64,000 nt of DNA from DASRBN01 sp035294305 (GCA_035294305.1 DATGLD010000051.1:1-64000); one strand, 5' to 3'. Counted from the stretch's first letter, positions 33,823 to 43,607 are shown. A program made the numbers and translations. Notes: generated by a model not told the origin, from the sequence alone.

Positions 33823-35496
33823 ATGAGTAGAGCACACGATATTCAACCTCACCAACCCCTCTGGTGGCAATCGGGAGTCATTTATCAAATCTACCCGCGC
33901 AGCTTCAAGGATAGCAATGGTGATGGCGTTGGCGATCTCGCGGGGATTATCGAGAAGCTGGACTATCTAAGCTGGCTGGGAGTCGAGGCTCTCTGGCTTT
34001 CTCCCATTTATCCCTCGCCGATGGTCGATTTCGGCTACGATATTAGCAATTTCACGGGCATTGACCCGCTCTTCGGCGAACTGGCAACATTCGACAAACT
34101 GGTAGCGCAAGCCCATCAACGAAATTTGAAGATCATTATGGATTATGTGCCGAATCATTCGTCTGACCGGCATCCCTGGTTTATCGCATCGCGTTCTGCG
34201 CGCGACAATCCCAAACGGGACTGGTATGTGTGGGCCGATCCCAAATCTGATGGCTCGCCGCCCAACAACTGGCTGGCAAACTGGGGTGGCTCGGCCTGGG
34301 AATGGGATGCTGCGACGGGTCAGTATTATCTTCATTCGTATCACAAGGCCATGCCCGATCTCAACTGGCGCAATCCTGCCGTCAAAGCAGCCATGTTCGA
34401 TGTAGCGCGCTTCTGGCTTGACCGCGGCGTCGACGGCCTGCGTGTCGATTCGGCACACTACATCATGAAAGACCCGCTGATGCGCGATAACCCATCCAAT
34501 CCACATCCAGGCGGTTATAAGCCCATTACTGATTATGATGCTCAATTACACATCAATGATAAGGCCCATCCTGATGCCCACCAGGTTTATCGCGAACTGC
34601 GTCAACTGCTCGATTCATATAGTGAAAAGTCGCCACGCATGGCGGTGGGCGAGATGCATATTTTCGATTGGCCGGTCTGGGCCAGCTATTATGGCCTGCA
34701 ACTGGATGAAATGCACATGCCGCTCAACTTCGGGCTGTTAACGATTCCCTGGCAGGCCGCTGCCGTGCGAAATCTTGTGCATGCTGTCGAAGCGGCTCTG
34801 CCTCCGGGCGCCTGGCCAAACTACGTGCTGAGCAATCATGACGAACCGCGCATCGCCACTCGTGTAGGCGCTGAGCAGGCGCGTGTCGCCATGGTGTTGC
34901 TGCTCACACTGCGCGGCACACCCACCCTGTACTATGGTGAAGAAATCGGCATGCGCGACGGCGAGATACCGCCTGAGTACGTCCAGGACCCCTGGGAAAT
35001 CGGCCAGCCGGGTAAAGGCGTGGGCCGCGACCCTGAACGCACGCCTATGCAGTGGGACGCTTCTCCCAACGCCGGCTTCTGCCCGCCCGCCGTCAAACCC
35101 TGGCTGCCTATTTCCTCCGGCTATAAACAATTGAACATTGCCGTCGAGCGTGAAGATAGCCATTCGATGCTGACGCTTACACGCATGCTGCTCCAACTAC
35201 GCCGGGCCACTCCTGCTCTCACCGCGGGAAGCTACGCTTCCATCGAAAACGCTCCTGATGACTGTTTCATCTACATGCGGCAGTCCGAACACCAGCGTTT
35301 TCTTATTGCGCTGAACTTTTCGGATAATGAGCAGCGAATACGGCTGGCCGGCCTCGACAACGGTCGTATCCTGCTTTCAACTCACCTTGACCGTGAAGAG
35401 CCGGTTGAACTGACTTCTTTGGATTTGAGAGGTAACGAGGGATGTGTTATTGAGGTGGAAAGGTCGAGCGCAGCGAAAAATCCCAACCGGGGATAG
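33823..35496 (+). CDS. GH13 alpha-glucosidase (oligo-1,6-glucosidase type)
   Basis: A 557-residue cytoplasmic glycoside hydrolase. WWQSGVIYQIYPRSFKDSNGDGVGDLAGI is the usual start. The nucleophile is Asp209 (GLRVDSAH), the acid/base Glu277 (AVGEMHIFD) and the third acid Asp340 (LSNHDEPRI). It hydrolyses terminal alpha-glucosidic bonds of small malto- or isomalto-oligosaccharides. The last dozen residues (VERSSAAKNPNRG) are encoded by a dispersed repeat and are probably not part of the original C-terminus. Pullulanase lies convergent to it, consistent with alpha-glucan use. Confidence 0.9.
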   Translation: MSRAHDIQPHQPLWWQSGVIYQIYPRSFKDSNGDGVGDLAGIIEKLDYLSWLGVEALWLSPIYPSPMVDFGYDISNFTGIDPLFGELATFDKLVAQAHQRNLKIIMDYVPNHSSDRHPWFIASRSARDNPKRDWYVWADPKSDGSPPNNWLANWGGSAWEWDAATGQYYLHSYHKAMPDLNWRNPAVKAAMFDVARFWLDRGVDGLRVDSAHYIMKDPLMRDNPSNPHPGGYKPITDYDAQLHINDKAHPDAHQVYRELRQLLDSYSEKSPRMAVGEMHIFDWPVWASYYGLQLDEMHMPLNFGLLTIPWQAAAVRNLVHAVEAALPPGAWPNYVLSNHDEPRIATRVGAEQARVAMVLLLTLRGTPTLYYGEEIGMRDGEIPPEYVQDPWEIGQPGKGVGRDPERTPMQWDASPNAGFCPPAVKPWLPISSGYKQLNIAVEREDSHSMLTLTRMLLQLRRATPALTAGSYASIENAPDDCFIYMRQSEHQRFLIALNFSDNEQRIRLAGLDNGRILLSTHLDREEPVELTSLDLRGNEGCVIEVERSSAAKNPNRG

Positions 35497-35530
35497 AGAG
35501 ATTCTTCGCTGCGCCCGGCATGACATGGCT
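35462..35530. repeat. Dispersed intergenic repeat, family B, copy 1
   Basis: Contains GAGATTCTTCGCTGCGCCC at about 35498-35516, shared with 38660-38690, preceded by GAGCGCAGCGAA, which pairs with TTCGCTGCGCCC to form a hairpin. It supplies the stop codon of the GH13 gene. Confidence 0.65.
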
Positions 35531-35626
35531 GGCACATGCCATTGCCGGTGTTGGTTGTTGAAACTCACTCATGATCGGCTTCGTATCAATTACCAAAGTA
35601 TGCCGTTTGAGCTCGTAACCCTGCCC

Positions 35627-37840
35627 CTACATCCCATCCTGGTACATCATCAGGCACGAAATAGCCGGCACGATTACTTCCCGGGAAGCCTGTCCCAGGT
35701 AGCTGTCGCTTACGCGGTCCTGCGTGGCTACAATGATCCAGTCGCCGGGAGGCAGCGCGCATACTATACCGGCCCTGTTGGGATTGTAGATGACAAGGAT
35801 GTTTTTCCAATCATCGCCGTTAGCATGCCCGGAGATTTCAAACATCAGCGTGTTCTCGGGACTGTTGTGAAAGGTGAGGTGATCGCGAATAGCGCTTGCC
35901 GAGGTCATGCGGAAGGCGGGGTGCATGCGGCGCAGGTGAATCAGGCAGGTATAGTACCTGAACACCCGCCAGTACTGCTCTTTACGCGACCAGTCGAACT
36001 GGTTGACGGCATCGCCCGCGTTGTAACTGTTGGAATTGCCGCCCTTAGTGCGCAATAGCTCCTCGCCACCGTGCAGGAAAGCGATGCCCTGGGAGGTCAT
36101 AATCACTGCCTGGGCGAGTTCGTCCATCTTTATGCGCTCTTCTTGAGTGGCATCCGGCGTGCTGAGCGTGATTTTATCCCACAGCGCGTAGTTATCGTGG
36201 CTAGTTACATAGTTGACGCTTTCCCCTGGCGATGCGGCGAAATCATCGATGCTGCCCGCCACCGCGCTCGCGATTGTGCCGGCAAGTCCCGGCGCGCCTG
36301 TCGCGAAGCCTTTTCCTGCGCCATCAAAGACACTGCCGCAGAGCGCATCACGGATAGTATCGTTGAAAACGGCAATGCCAGGTCCTCGCTGTCGCCCTTT
36401 CGTGAGTAATTCGCTACCGGGCAAACCTGAAGTGCCACCTGCCCACGGTTCCCCATATAGCAGCACATGAGGATTGATGGTCTGCAGCGTTTCCGAAACC
36501 TTTTGCATGGTATCGATGCCGAGCAGGGCCATCAGGTCAAAGCGGAAGCCATCGATATGATATTCCTTCACCCAATAAATAAGGGAATCGAGAATGAACT
36601 TCTGCACCATTGGCCGCTCAGCGGCAATTTCGTTGCCGGTGCCGGAGCCGTTGGTATAGTTCCCTGCGTAATCGGTGCGATAGTAGTATTGGGGGATGAT
36701 CTTATCGAAGTCGGAATCGCGAATGGCATAGGTATGGTTATAGACGACATCCAGAATGACGCCGATGCCCTCGCTGTGCAGGCTCTGGATCATCTGCTTG
36801 CACTCCCTGATACGTGCGGTCCCTTGCGGCGTCGTGGCGTAGACGCCTTCGGGCACATTGTAGTTGCCGGGGTCATAGCCCCAGTTGTATTGATCGGGTT
36901 CGTTCTCATCGACGCTCGCGAACTCCTGTATTGGCTGCAACTGCACGTGCGTGATGCCCAGTTCTTTCAGATGATCCACGCCTGTCGCCACATCGCCAGG
37001 CCCTTTTGTGCCTCGCTCCGTAAAGGCCAGGTATTTTCCTCGCCGTGTCATCCCTGAATTCGGGTTGATGGAGAAATCGCGTACATGCACCTCGTAGATA
37101 ATGGCGTCCTCCGGCTGGGCGAGGGTCACGTAGTTATCCTGCTCCCATCCCGGCGGATTGGTTTCCTGCAGAGCGATAACCATGCCCCGCATCGCATTGA
37201 CGGCTATCGCTCTGGCATAAGGATCCACGGCTTCCCGCGTCGTGCCATGCACGGTCACGGCATAAAGATAGTACCAGTTCCGCAAGTCACCGGAAACCTC
37301 GCTCTGCCACGTGCCATTAGTTCCCGGCTGCATCTCAACCTGCAGCCGCAAAGAACCTGTTTCGCTATCGAACAATAAGAGCTGTACATCCGATGCTGTG
37401 GGAGCCCAGAGGCGGAACGAGGTGGCCTGTGGCGTATAGGTAGCGCCCAGGTCGTTTCCACGGTAGATATATCGCTCGCCACTTAAGACATTGCGCGGCG
37501 TAACAGGGCATTGTGTGTATCCCTTGAACGCGATGTACAGGTTGTGAGTTACATCAGGAGGCCGGGCCAACGTTACGGTAACGAGGTCGGTCTGGATGGG
37601 GGCAGGCCGATCAATCGGCGGTGGGCGCGATGCATCGACCCCTACGGCTGCGTGCTGCTCTACCATTTGTGATGCTGGTAGCCAGCCTATACCGGTAACA
37701 GGGATAGTATGACCCGTTGTCGCGTCAACCAGTGTTACATCTTCCACGGCAAAAGGCAGCGCGAGAGGTTCGCTGAGCTTGACAATGGTAGTTGTATCAG
37801 CATCCAGGTATGCGTTTATGACGACAGGGAGTTTTGACAT
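35627..37840 (-). CDS. pulA: Type I pullulanase
   Basis: A 737-residue debranching enzyme of GH13_14. The family motif YNWGYDPGNYNVPEG is present; the nucleophile Asp lies in GFRFDLMAL, the acid/base Glu in LLYGEPW and the third acid in VTSHDNYAL. Residues 1-130 contain N-terminal beta domains and residues 140-230 a CBM48. No signal peptide is visible, so it acts in the cytoplasm on alpha-1,6 branches. The start at 37840 is seven bases after the stop of the CoA-transferase B gene; an upstream in-frame start overlapping that gene is less likely. Confidence 0.9.
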   Translation of the reverse strand: MSKLPVVINAYLDADTTTIVKLSEPLALPFAVEDVTLVDATTGHTIPVTGIGWLPASQMVEQHAAVGVDASRPPPIDRPAPIQTDLVTVTLARPPDVTHNLYIAFKGYTQCPVTPRNVLSGERYIYRGNDLGATYTPQATSFRLWAPTASDVQLLLFDSETGSLRLQVEMQPGTNGTWQSEVSGDLRNWYYLYAVTVHGTTREAVDPYARAIAVNAMRGMVIALQETNPPGWEQDNYVTLAQPEDAIIYEVHVRDFSINPNSGMTRRGKYLAFTERGTKGPGDVATGVDHLKELGITHVQLQPIQEFASVDENEPDQYNWGYDPGNYNVPEGVYATTPQGTARIRECKQMIQSLHSEGIGVILDVVYNHTYAIRDSDFDKIIPQYYYRTDYAGNYTNGSGTGNEIAAERPMVQKFILDSLIYWVKEYHIDGFRFDLMALLGIDTMQKVSETLQTINPHVLLYGEPWAGGTSGLPGSELLTKGRQRGPGIAVFNDTIRDALCGSVFDGAGKGFATGAPGLAGTIASAVAGSIDDFAASPGESVNYVTSHDNYALWDKITLSTPDATQEERIKMDELAQAVIMTSQGIAFLHGGEELLRTKGGNSNSYNAGDAVNQFDWSRKEQYWRVFRYYTCLIHLRRMHPAFRMTSASAIRDHLTFHNSPENTLMFEISGHANGDDWKNILVIYNPNRAGIVCALPPGDWIIVATQDRVSDSYLGQASREVIVPAISCLMMYQDGM

Positions 37841-37847
37841 GGGAACT

Positions 37848-38627
37848 TCAACGCGTCCATACTCCCTGCGGGTCATGCTCTCGGATTACTCGCAGCTCGT
37901 GCTCGGTTGGTGGCACAGTTTCTTTACAATCGGGAGCCAATCGCAATTCCCAACCTGTTTGTTCCTGCACCTGCTCTATCGTGGTGCCGGGGTGATAGGA
38001 TTGGAGCATAGCCTCACCGTTTGTGGGATCGAATGTGAAAACGGCCAGGGTGGTAATGAGGGCGCTGGGACCGCCTCGCGGTAGACCAACGCGCCTGCGC
38101 CATGATGTGCCAGCAGGGCCATGTTCGTCAGGGTAGCCGTAGCCGGGACTGGTCACGAAGTCTACTTTCTCGCGCAGGCGGCGGTGATCGTGCTGCATAA
38201 TGATGGCGAGGCGCTGCGAAAACGAAGCGATATCAGCTCCCCCGCCGCTACCAGGCAGGCGCACGCTCGGATGCTGCCAGTCACCGATCAGCGAGGTGTT
38301 GAGGTTGCCATAGCGATCAACCTCAGCGCCGCCGATGAAGCCAAGGTGTACATCGCCTGTTGCCATGGGCGCCATGACGTTGAGCGTGCCCGTGGTCCAT
38401 AAAGCGCCCGCGATATTGGGCGCATCGCCCATTGTGTAGAGCAATTCCGCCGATGGCTCATCACGAATAGTGCCCGTCTCGAAGAGTCCAATGCAATTGG
38501 GCGCGTGCGTGCGTTTGGCAAGCGCGAATGCTATCAGGGGCAGGCGCATGCCGACAAAGACATTCTCGCCGTCGTGTATCTGCCTGGCGGCGCAGACAAC
38601 CATCAGTTCTCGTGGTGTGTATTCCAT
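37848..38627 (-). CDS. CoA-transferase family I, subunit B (glutaconate CoA-transferase beta-like)
   Basis: A 259-residue subunit. TPRELMVVCAARQIHDGENVFVGMRLPLIA is the usual start and LPGSGGGADIAS the family glycine-rich loop. In the two-subunit enzymes the catalytic Glu lies in this beta subunit; LFETGTIRDEPSAEL near residue 50 is the likely place. Together with the next gene upstream it forms a complete alpha/beta CoA-transferase for a 3-keto- or dicarboxylic acid. Confidence 0.8.
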   Translation of the reverse strand: MEYTPRELMVVCAARQIHDGENVFVGMRLPLIAFALAKRTHAPNCIGLFETGTIRDEPSAELLYTMGDAPNIAGALWTTGTLNVMAPMATGDVHLGFIGGAEVDRYGNLNTSLIGDWQHPSVRLPGSGGGADIASFSQRLAIIMQHDHRRLREKVDFVTSPGYGYPDEHGPAGTSWRRRVGLPRGGPSALITTLAVFTFDPTNGEAMLQSYHPGTTIEQVQEQTGWELRLAPDCKETVPPTEHELRVIREHDPQGVWTR

Positions 38628-38651
38628 AGATGATCCTCTATATCCCTAATC

Positions 38652-38690
38652 TAGGGGCGCGAGAGATTCTTCGCTGCGCCCAGAATCTCT
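38652..38690. repeat. Dispersed intergenic repeat, family B, copy 2
   Basis: GAGATTCTTCGCTGCGCCC is identical to that in copy 1. Here it is followed by CAGAATCTCT, which pairs with AGAGATTCT. It fills most of the 71-base gap between the two CoA-transferase subunit genes. Confidence 0.65.
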
Positions 38691-38698
38691 GACCAGCT

Positions 38699-39613
38699 CT
38701 AGTATCCATAATCCACCGGCGCGGCGTAGCGATGCTCTTTGACACCCAGGCTGCGTACGCGCTCTTCGCCCAACCTGGCAAGGTAGGCGGCGCGATTGGG
38801 CGTGTTGAGCACCCAGTCTTCGAGCCATGCCGCGTAGCCTTCGACCGTGCGCGTGCGCGTGTGATATTCATGGTAAAAGGCGTGGTCGCGGTTGTAATAA
38901 CCCTGGACGGCGGAAGGATGGGCTCCCCACGGCTCATGCACGACCGCCCGCACTTTGAAAGATGGCCCTAGCACGCGATTGGGGTCGCTTACGATGACTT
39001 CACGCGGCACAATCTCCTCCGCGACGAGGATTACGTCGCGTGCCGCGAGCATGGCCTGTTCGGTGATGCCCAGATTGCCCCACATATGAGCGTTGCCGTC
39101 CTCGTCACTGCGCTGCACATGAATAATTGTGACATCGGGCCGGATGGCCGGTACGAGCAGCAGCGGGCTACCATCCTCGGGTGAAGAGATGGCGCGCAAG
39201 GTGGTATTCTTACGTGGAATATCGCTGCCCAGCAGCGTGCGGGTGGGGATATAGGGCGAGCCGAGCCCGGCTGCCAGCAGCGCCAGCCCGATGGTGAAGT
39301 TGCTGTAATCCTCGGTAATGATGGAACGCGGTATGGACTGTTCGCTGGCGCGGCGGTAGCAATGGGCCAGGCCCTCGCTCACGTTGCCCACCCAGGCGGC
39401 GGCGACTTTCTCGACACAGCCTGCGCCGATCAGTTGATCGAAGAGGATATCAGAAATAGGCCCGATCAGTGTCAGGTTGCGCCTCTGCTGGCGAATGATC
39501 TCGTGCGCCGCGGCGAACGGTATCAGCGGCTCGAGCGCGAGCCCTATGGCGACCGACGATCCATCTGGCACGAATTGCGCGATGGCGCTGGCCATAGAAG
39601 TACGTTTATTCAT
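38699..39613 (-). CDS. CoA-transferase family I, subunit A
   Basis: A 304-residue subunit. VPDGSSVAIGLALEPLIPFAAAHEIIRQQRRNLTLIG is the CoA-transferase alpha start, and PDVTIIHVQRSDEDGNAHMWGNLG matches the conserved HaQraD.DGN segment. Its start codon overlaps the stop of the lipoprotein gene upstream (ATGA). The substrate is not predictable. Confidence 0.8.
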   Translation of the reverse strand: MNKRTSMASAIAQFVPDGSSVAIGLALEPLIPFAAAHEIIRQQRRNLTLIGPISDILFDQLIGAGCVEKVAAAWVGNVSEGLAHCYRRASEQSIPRSIITEDYSNFTIGLALLAAGLGSPYIPTRTLLGSDIPRKNTTLRAISSPEDGSPLLLVPAIRPDVTIIHVQRSDEDGNAHMWGNLGITEQAMLAARDVILVAEEIVPREVIVSDPNRVLGPSFKVRAVVHEPWGAHPSAVQGYYNRDHAFYHEYHTRTRTVEGYAAWLEDWVLNTPNRAAYLARLGEERVRSLGVKEHRYAAPVDYGY

Positions 39614-40566
39614 ACAGGTTTGAACTCCACAATTTTATCGGCGTAATCATCTGATACAAATATATCATCGTTTTTGTCAATGACCAACCCTTGTGGCTCG
39701 ATGAAGCCCTTGCTGGCCAGAATCTCACGTTTGCCTGTCGAGCGGCGAACGCGAATGAGCGCGTGAATAGAAGGAGCCAGGTCGATGACCAGGATATTGC
39801 TATGGGAGTCAATTGCAACATCGTCGAGCTTGCCAAAACCGCCCATACGTGTTGTTTTGCCGTTTGGCGCGATAATCCAGAGCGAACCACCACATTCGTC
39901 AGCAATATAGACGGTGCCATGCTGATCGACCGCCGCTCCAACCGGACGCGGAATGCCAGAGGCCAGCAGCGTGAGTTTCTGCCCATCCAGGCTCATGCGG
40001 TAGACATTGCCTGTAGGGCTGTCCGGTATAATCAGCGTCTGAGTAGTAGGGTCATAAGCGATGCCATCCACGCCATCTTTGCAAGGCGGGACGCCAGGAG
40101 TGCCTGGAAGCGTGCGCAATACGGTGAGCGATGTGGCGCCAGGAACAAGGCTGAGGATACGATTCGTCTGCTGTTCCGCGATAATCATGGTGCCGTCGGG
40201 CAGGAAGGCGAGGCCTTCTGGACCAGCGATGCCACTGACAAGCACAGTGATCGAGCCATTGGCATTGACGCGACTGACCGTTCCATTATAAAAATCGCTG
40301 AAGACCAGGCGCCCCTGCGGGTCAAAGGCCAGGTCATCGGGCCGCCTCCCGCCAGACACAATTACCCGCGAGGTATAGTGGGTGGGGGTCGTGTCAGGAG
40401 TGCCGTTTATGGTGACGGTGGAGGTTATGGCCGGCATAGTCGGAGAGGCGGTTGCGGTTTCAGTAGGAGAGGCAGCAGGAGTAGATGTGTGCTCGCAGGA
40501 AGTAAATAGGATAAGACAGGTAAGTCCAATAGTATATGTGAAAATGATGCGTTTTTTTAACAACAT
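39610..40566 (-). CDS. Lipoprotein with an NHL/SMP-30-like beta-propeller
   Basis: A 318-residue protein. A basic N-terminus and hydrophobic stretch end in LFTSC, a slightly atypical lipobox with Cys24 as the lipidation site. A Thr/Pro/Ser-rich tether to residue 65 precedes six propeller blades (for example PDDLAFDPQGRLVFSDFYNGTVSRV). Such propellers bind sugars or lactones, or simply act as scaffolds. It overlaps the CoA-transferase A gene by four bases, so an extracellular protein and a cytoplasmic enzyme are translated as one unit. Confidence 0.7.
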   Translation of the reverse strand: MLLKKRIIFTYTIGLTCLILFTSCEHTSTPAASPTETATASPTMPAITSTVTINGTPDTTPTHYTSRVIVSGGRRPDDLAFDPQGRLVFSDFYNGTVSRVNANGSITVLVSGIAGPEGLAFLPDGTMIIAEQQTNRILSLVPGATSLTVLRTLPGTPGVPPCKDGVDGIAYDPTTQTLIIPDSPTGNVYRMSLDGQKLTLLASGIPRPVGAAVDQHGTVYIADECGGSLWIIAPNGKTTRMGGFGKLDDVAIDSHSNILVIDLAPSIHALIRVRRSTGKREILASKGFIEPQGLVIDKNDDIFVSDDYADKIVEFKPV

Positions 40567-40825
40567 GTATTTCCTTCAGAGGAGGCTCTGTGGAGCGTCT
40601 TTGACCAACGAATCTTGTAAAGCGCATTTTAACACCCAGGAAATCTGGCTGCTTTTATGTATTATCCTTCTTTCTGAGCAGATTTTCAAGCCGCCAGGAT
40701 CGGGTAATTACCCAGAAGTGGGCCAGTTGACTGGAATCGCGATGACTGGACAACTTCGGGGAGCGCACCAGCTCAGAATATCTACTCAGGGCCTTCCCCG
40801 ATGTTCATGCTCATTCAGTGTGGAA

Positions 40826-41659
40826 TCAATGGCTCTCCGCGGCTACCAGGTCATCCAGAAAGTGATGCAGGCTCTTCAGAGGCACACCGGTGCCGTGCTT
40901 GCGCAGCATGAGCATTTCGGCGGCGATGCTGAGGGCGATTTCTTCCGGCGTCTCTGCTCCCAGGTCAAGGCCAATCGGTGAGTGTACCTGCTCAAGGCGC
41001 TCGCGCGGCATCCCTTCTCGCAACAGATCGCGGAAAATGTTCTTGATCTTGCCGGGACTGCCGATCATGCCGACGTAACGAGCAGAGGTTTCCAGGGCGG
41101 CGCGCAGAGCATCTTTGTCAAGATGATGGCCACGCGTAACGATGACGATCCAGCTGGCCTCGTCGGGTTCCAGTTCGCGGATGGTCTGAGGAATATCGCC
41201 GAAGGTGAGCTGTATCTTATCACCGAACATGTGCGGGTCAGCCAGGTCACGGCGATCATCGACGACGACAATACGGTAATCCAGCTGGCTTGCTAAGCGG
41301 GCCAGGGCCTGCGCGACGTTCCCTGCCCCGGCGATGATAAGACGAGGTTCGGGGTACAAGACTTCAATGAATAATTCGAGCGTGGCGCCGCAACTGCCCA
41401 CGGCCTGATCAGGGTCCAGGTGAACGTGCGTAATGCTCGATTTGCCCTCCTGTAAGGCTTGCAAGGCGCTCTTGGCGACCTGCGTATCGATTTTGGAACC
41501 CGCGAAGCTGCCGCTGGTAGCGCCGTCGGCGCGCACCAGCATCTTGGTGCCCACACCGCAGGGAGCCGCGCCGATAGTTTTGACGACGGTAGCGACTGCC
41601 ACCCGCTCGCCCCGCTTCAAAGCCGTCTGAATTTCGCTGTAGATGGATGTCGCATTCAT
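40826..41659 (-). CDS. XdhC/CoxI family protein
   Basis: A 277-residue protein. VATVVKTIGAAPCGVGTKMLV is the XdhC N-terminal domain; LIIAGAGNVAQALARLASQLDYRIVVVDDR is the Rossmann domain. XdhC proteins bind and sulfurate molybdenum cofactor for xanthine dehydrogenase-type enzymes. No molybdoenzyme gene is adjacent. The 258-base gap on its left (to 40567) holds no gene. Confidence 0.8.
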   Translation of the reverse strand: MNATSIYSEIQTALKRGERVAVATVVKTIGAAPCGVGTKMLVRADGATSGSFAGSKIDTQVAKSALQALQEGKSSITHVHLDPDQAVGSCGATLELFIEVLYPEPRLIIAGAGNVAQALARLASQLDYRIVVVDDRRDLADPHMFGDKIQLTFGDIPQTIRELEPDEASWIVIVTRGHHLDKDALRAALETSARYVGMIGSPGKIKNIFRDLLREGMPRERLEQVHSPIGLDLGAETPEEIALSIAAEMLMLRKHGTGVPLKSLHHFLDDLVAAESH

Positions 41660-41744
41660 GGTGTTATCCTGTGTTTCTTGCCTGTACTCAGCCGTTGAAT
41701 ACTGCGTACTTTATACTATATCACATGAAGGGTATAACCAGAGG

Positions 41745-43607
41745 TTAAGGGGCCGTCCACACCTGCACTGTCTGATCATCGCCTGCCGAGGTAAGATACT
41801 TGCCATCAGGCGACCACGCCACCGCTTTTACGCTGGTTGTATGGCCGCGATAGACGAAAATGCAGCGCCCACTGGCAGCATCCCATATGTGGACGGTGGC
41901 ATCTTTACTGGCCGAGGCGATACGCCCGCCATCGGGCGACCAGGCAATGCTGTAAACGTACGAGGTATGACCATAATAGGTCACGCTATGGTTCTGGGGT
42001 AACATCTGTTGCGGTTCTTGTTGGAGGAGCTCCACTTGCCAGACTTTCACCTTGCTATCCCAGGCTCCCGAGGCAATAGCTGTGCCACCGGGCGACCAGG
42101 CCACACTGTCCACCCAATCGCTATGACCACGATAGGTGGTGATGCATGCTCCCGTCGCCATGTCCCATACCTGCACGATGCCGTCTTTGCCGCCAGAAGC
42201 GAGGCGCGTGCCGTCAGGCGACCAGCTGATCGCTCTTACGTTTGAGGATTGTCCTTGCAGGATACTACCTGCTGGAGCGATCTCCGGCGCGTTTGGCAGT
42301 TGCCAGACTTGCACGCTCGTCTCATGCGACACGGAAGCGATAAATGGACCGCGGGGCGACCATGCCACAGCAATTACAGGTGAGGAATGGCGGCGATAGG
42401 TGTAGATTTTCCGCTGGCTCCCCCTATCCCAAATCTGTACCGTCGCGTCTCCACTACCATAGGCAATCAGATCGCTCTGCTGCGACCAGCTAATGGCTTT
42501 GACGCTGGAGGATTCGCCAACCGTCGTCATGTGAGAGGCGGTCAACGCATCCCACACCTGCAAGGTCTTGTCATCGCTGCCCGAGGCGATGCTTCTACTA
42601 TCCGGCGACCATGCCAGCGCGTTCACCCTGTCGCTATGGCCGCGATAGATACAGAGAACCATGCTCGTAGCATCCCCGCGCGCGAGGGGTTGTGTTGCCG
42701 GAATCGCGGGGTCGGTTACTGCCGCTCCCAGTGAAGGAGGAACAGTCGATGGCGACATGACGACGACGGGGCGTTCCGGCGCAGCGGCTTGTAGCAACGC
42801 ATTGGCGAAAGCCTTGACGCTGCTGAAGCGAGCTTTGGGGTCTTTGGCGAGCGCGGTCATCACCACGCGCTCAACGTCTGGTAAGATCGCGCGGTTCTTA
42901 TCGCGTAAAGGCTTCGGAGGAACCGAGAGATGCTGGGCGATAATTTCTGTCAGCGACCCATGGAAAGGGCGATCTCCACTGAGCCACTCGTACACGACGA
43001 TGCCCAGGGAATACTGGTCGCTGGCAAGCCCCGGCGTGCCCTCAATCTGTTCGGGAGCCATATAGGCCATTGTCCCGGCCATATCCTGTAAACCCTGGTA
43101 GCGTGAGCTTTGAGCGACAAGGGCGATGCCGAAATCGCCGAGGAGTATTTCGTTACGCCGTCCAACGAACATATTCTCCGGCTTGATATCGCGGTGAATC
43201 AGCCTGTCGTCATGGGCATATTGCAGTGCTTCAGCAACCTGCGCGACATAAGGAAGTATCGTCTCAATAGCGAGTGGCATCCCTTTAGGGCAGCGCTCGC
43301 GCAGCGTACCGTGGGGAGCGTATTCCATTACCAGGAAAGGGGTCATGTCCTGTATCCCAAAGTCCAGCACGCGCACAATATTGGGATGTACCAGGCGGGC
43401 AATGATACGTGCCTGCGCCCGGAACTTCTCTACCTCATCCGTCGATAAGCGGGTGTGCAGCACCTTGATAGCAGCATAAGTAGACAGGTGGATATGCTCT
43501 CCGAGATAGACTTCTGCAAACCCACCAGTTCCCAGTAGAGAAACCAGTTGGTAGTTACCGAGTCTCTGCCCTATTTTCCCTGCGTGCTGTCCTGTACTTT
43601 CCGCCAT
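41745..43607 (-). CDS. Ser/Thr protein kinase with C-terminal seven-bladed WD40 propeller
   Basis: A 620-residue cytoplasmic kinase. LGTGGFAEVYLG is the glycine-rich loop, Lys48 the ATP anchor, HRDIKPEN the catalytic loop (Asp140) and DFG is at 158-160, so it should be active. After a linker, residues 320-620 hold seven WD40 units with the WSPDG...VQVWD pattern. No membrane helix is present. The propeller probably recruits substrates. The blades resemble those of the membrane WD40 protein at 1648-2727. Confidence 0.9.
   Translation of the reverse strand: MAESTGQHAGKIGQRLGNYQLVSLLGTGGFAEVYLGEHIHLSTYAAIKVLHTRLSTDEVEKFRAQARIIARLVHPNIVRVLDFGIQDMTPFLVMEYAPHGTLRERCPKGMPLAIETILPYVAQVAEALQYAHDDRLIHRDIKPENMFVGRRNEILLGDFGIALVAQSSRYQGLQDMAGTMAYMAPEQIEGTPGLASDQYSLGIVVYEWLSGDRPFHGSLTEIIAQHLSVPPKPLRDKNRAILPDVERVVMTALAKDPKARFSSVKAFANALLQAAAPERPVVVMSPSTVPPSLGAAVTDPAIPATQPLARGDATSMVLCIYRGHSDRVNALAWSPDSRSIASGSDDKTLQVWDALTASHMTTVGESSSVKAISWSQQSDLIAYGSGDATVQIWDRGSQRKIYTYRRHSSPVIAVAWSPRGPFIASVSHETSVQVWQLPNAPEIAPAGSILQGQSSNVRAISWSPDGTRLASGGKDGIVQVWDMATGACITTYRGHSDWVDSVAWSPGGTAIASGAWDSKVKVWQVELLQQEPQQMLPQNHSVTYYGHTSYVYSIAWSPDGGRIASASKDATVHIWDAASGRCIFVYRGHTTSVKAVAWSPDGKYLTSAGDDQTVQVWTAP

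Noticed and set aside
33661..33888. Leftward 75-codon frame in the recJ-GH13 gap
   Set aside because: It overlaps the GH13 start, has no ribosome site and no recognisable domain; at most a fragment.
39691..40509. A 272-codon rightward open frame antisense to the lipoprotein gene
   Set aside because: It is a shadow of the leftward beta-propeller gene; the translation has no recognisable domain and is rich in His/Arg, as antisense frames of GC-rich genes are.
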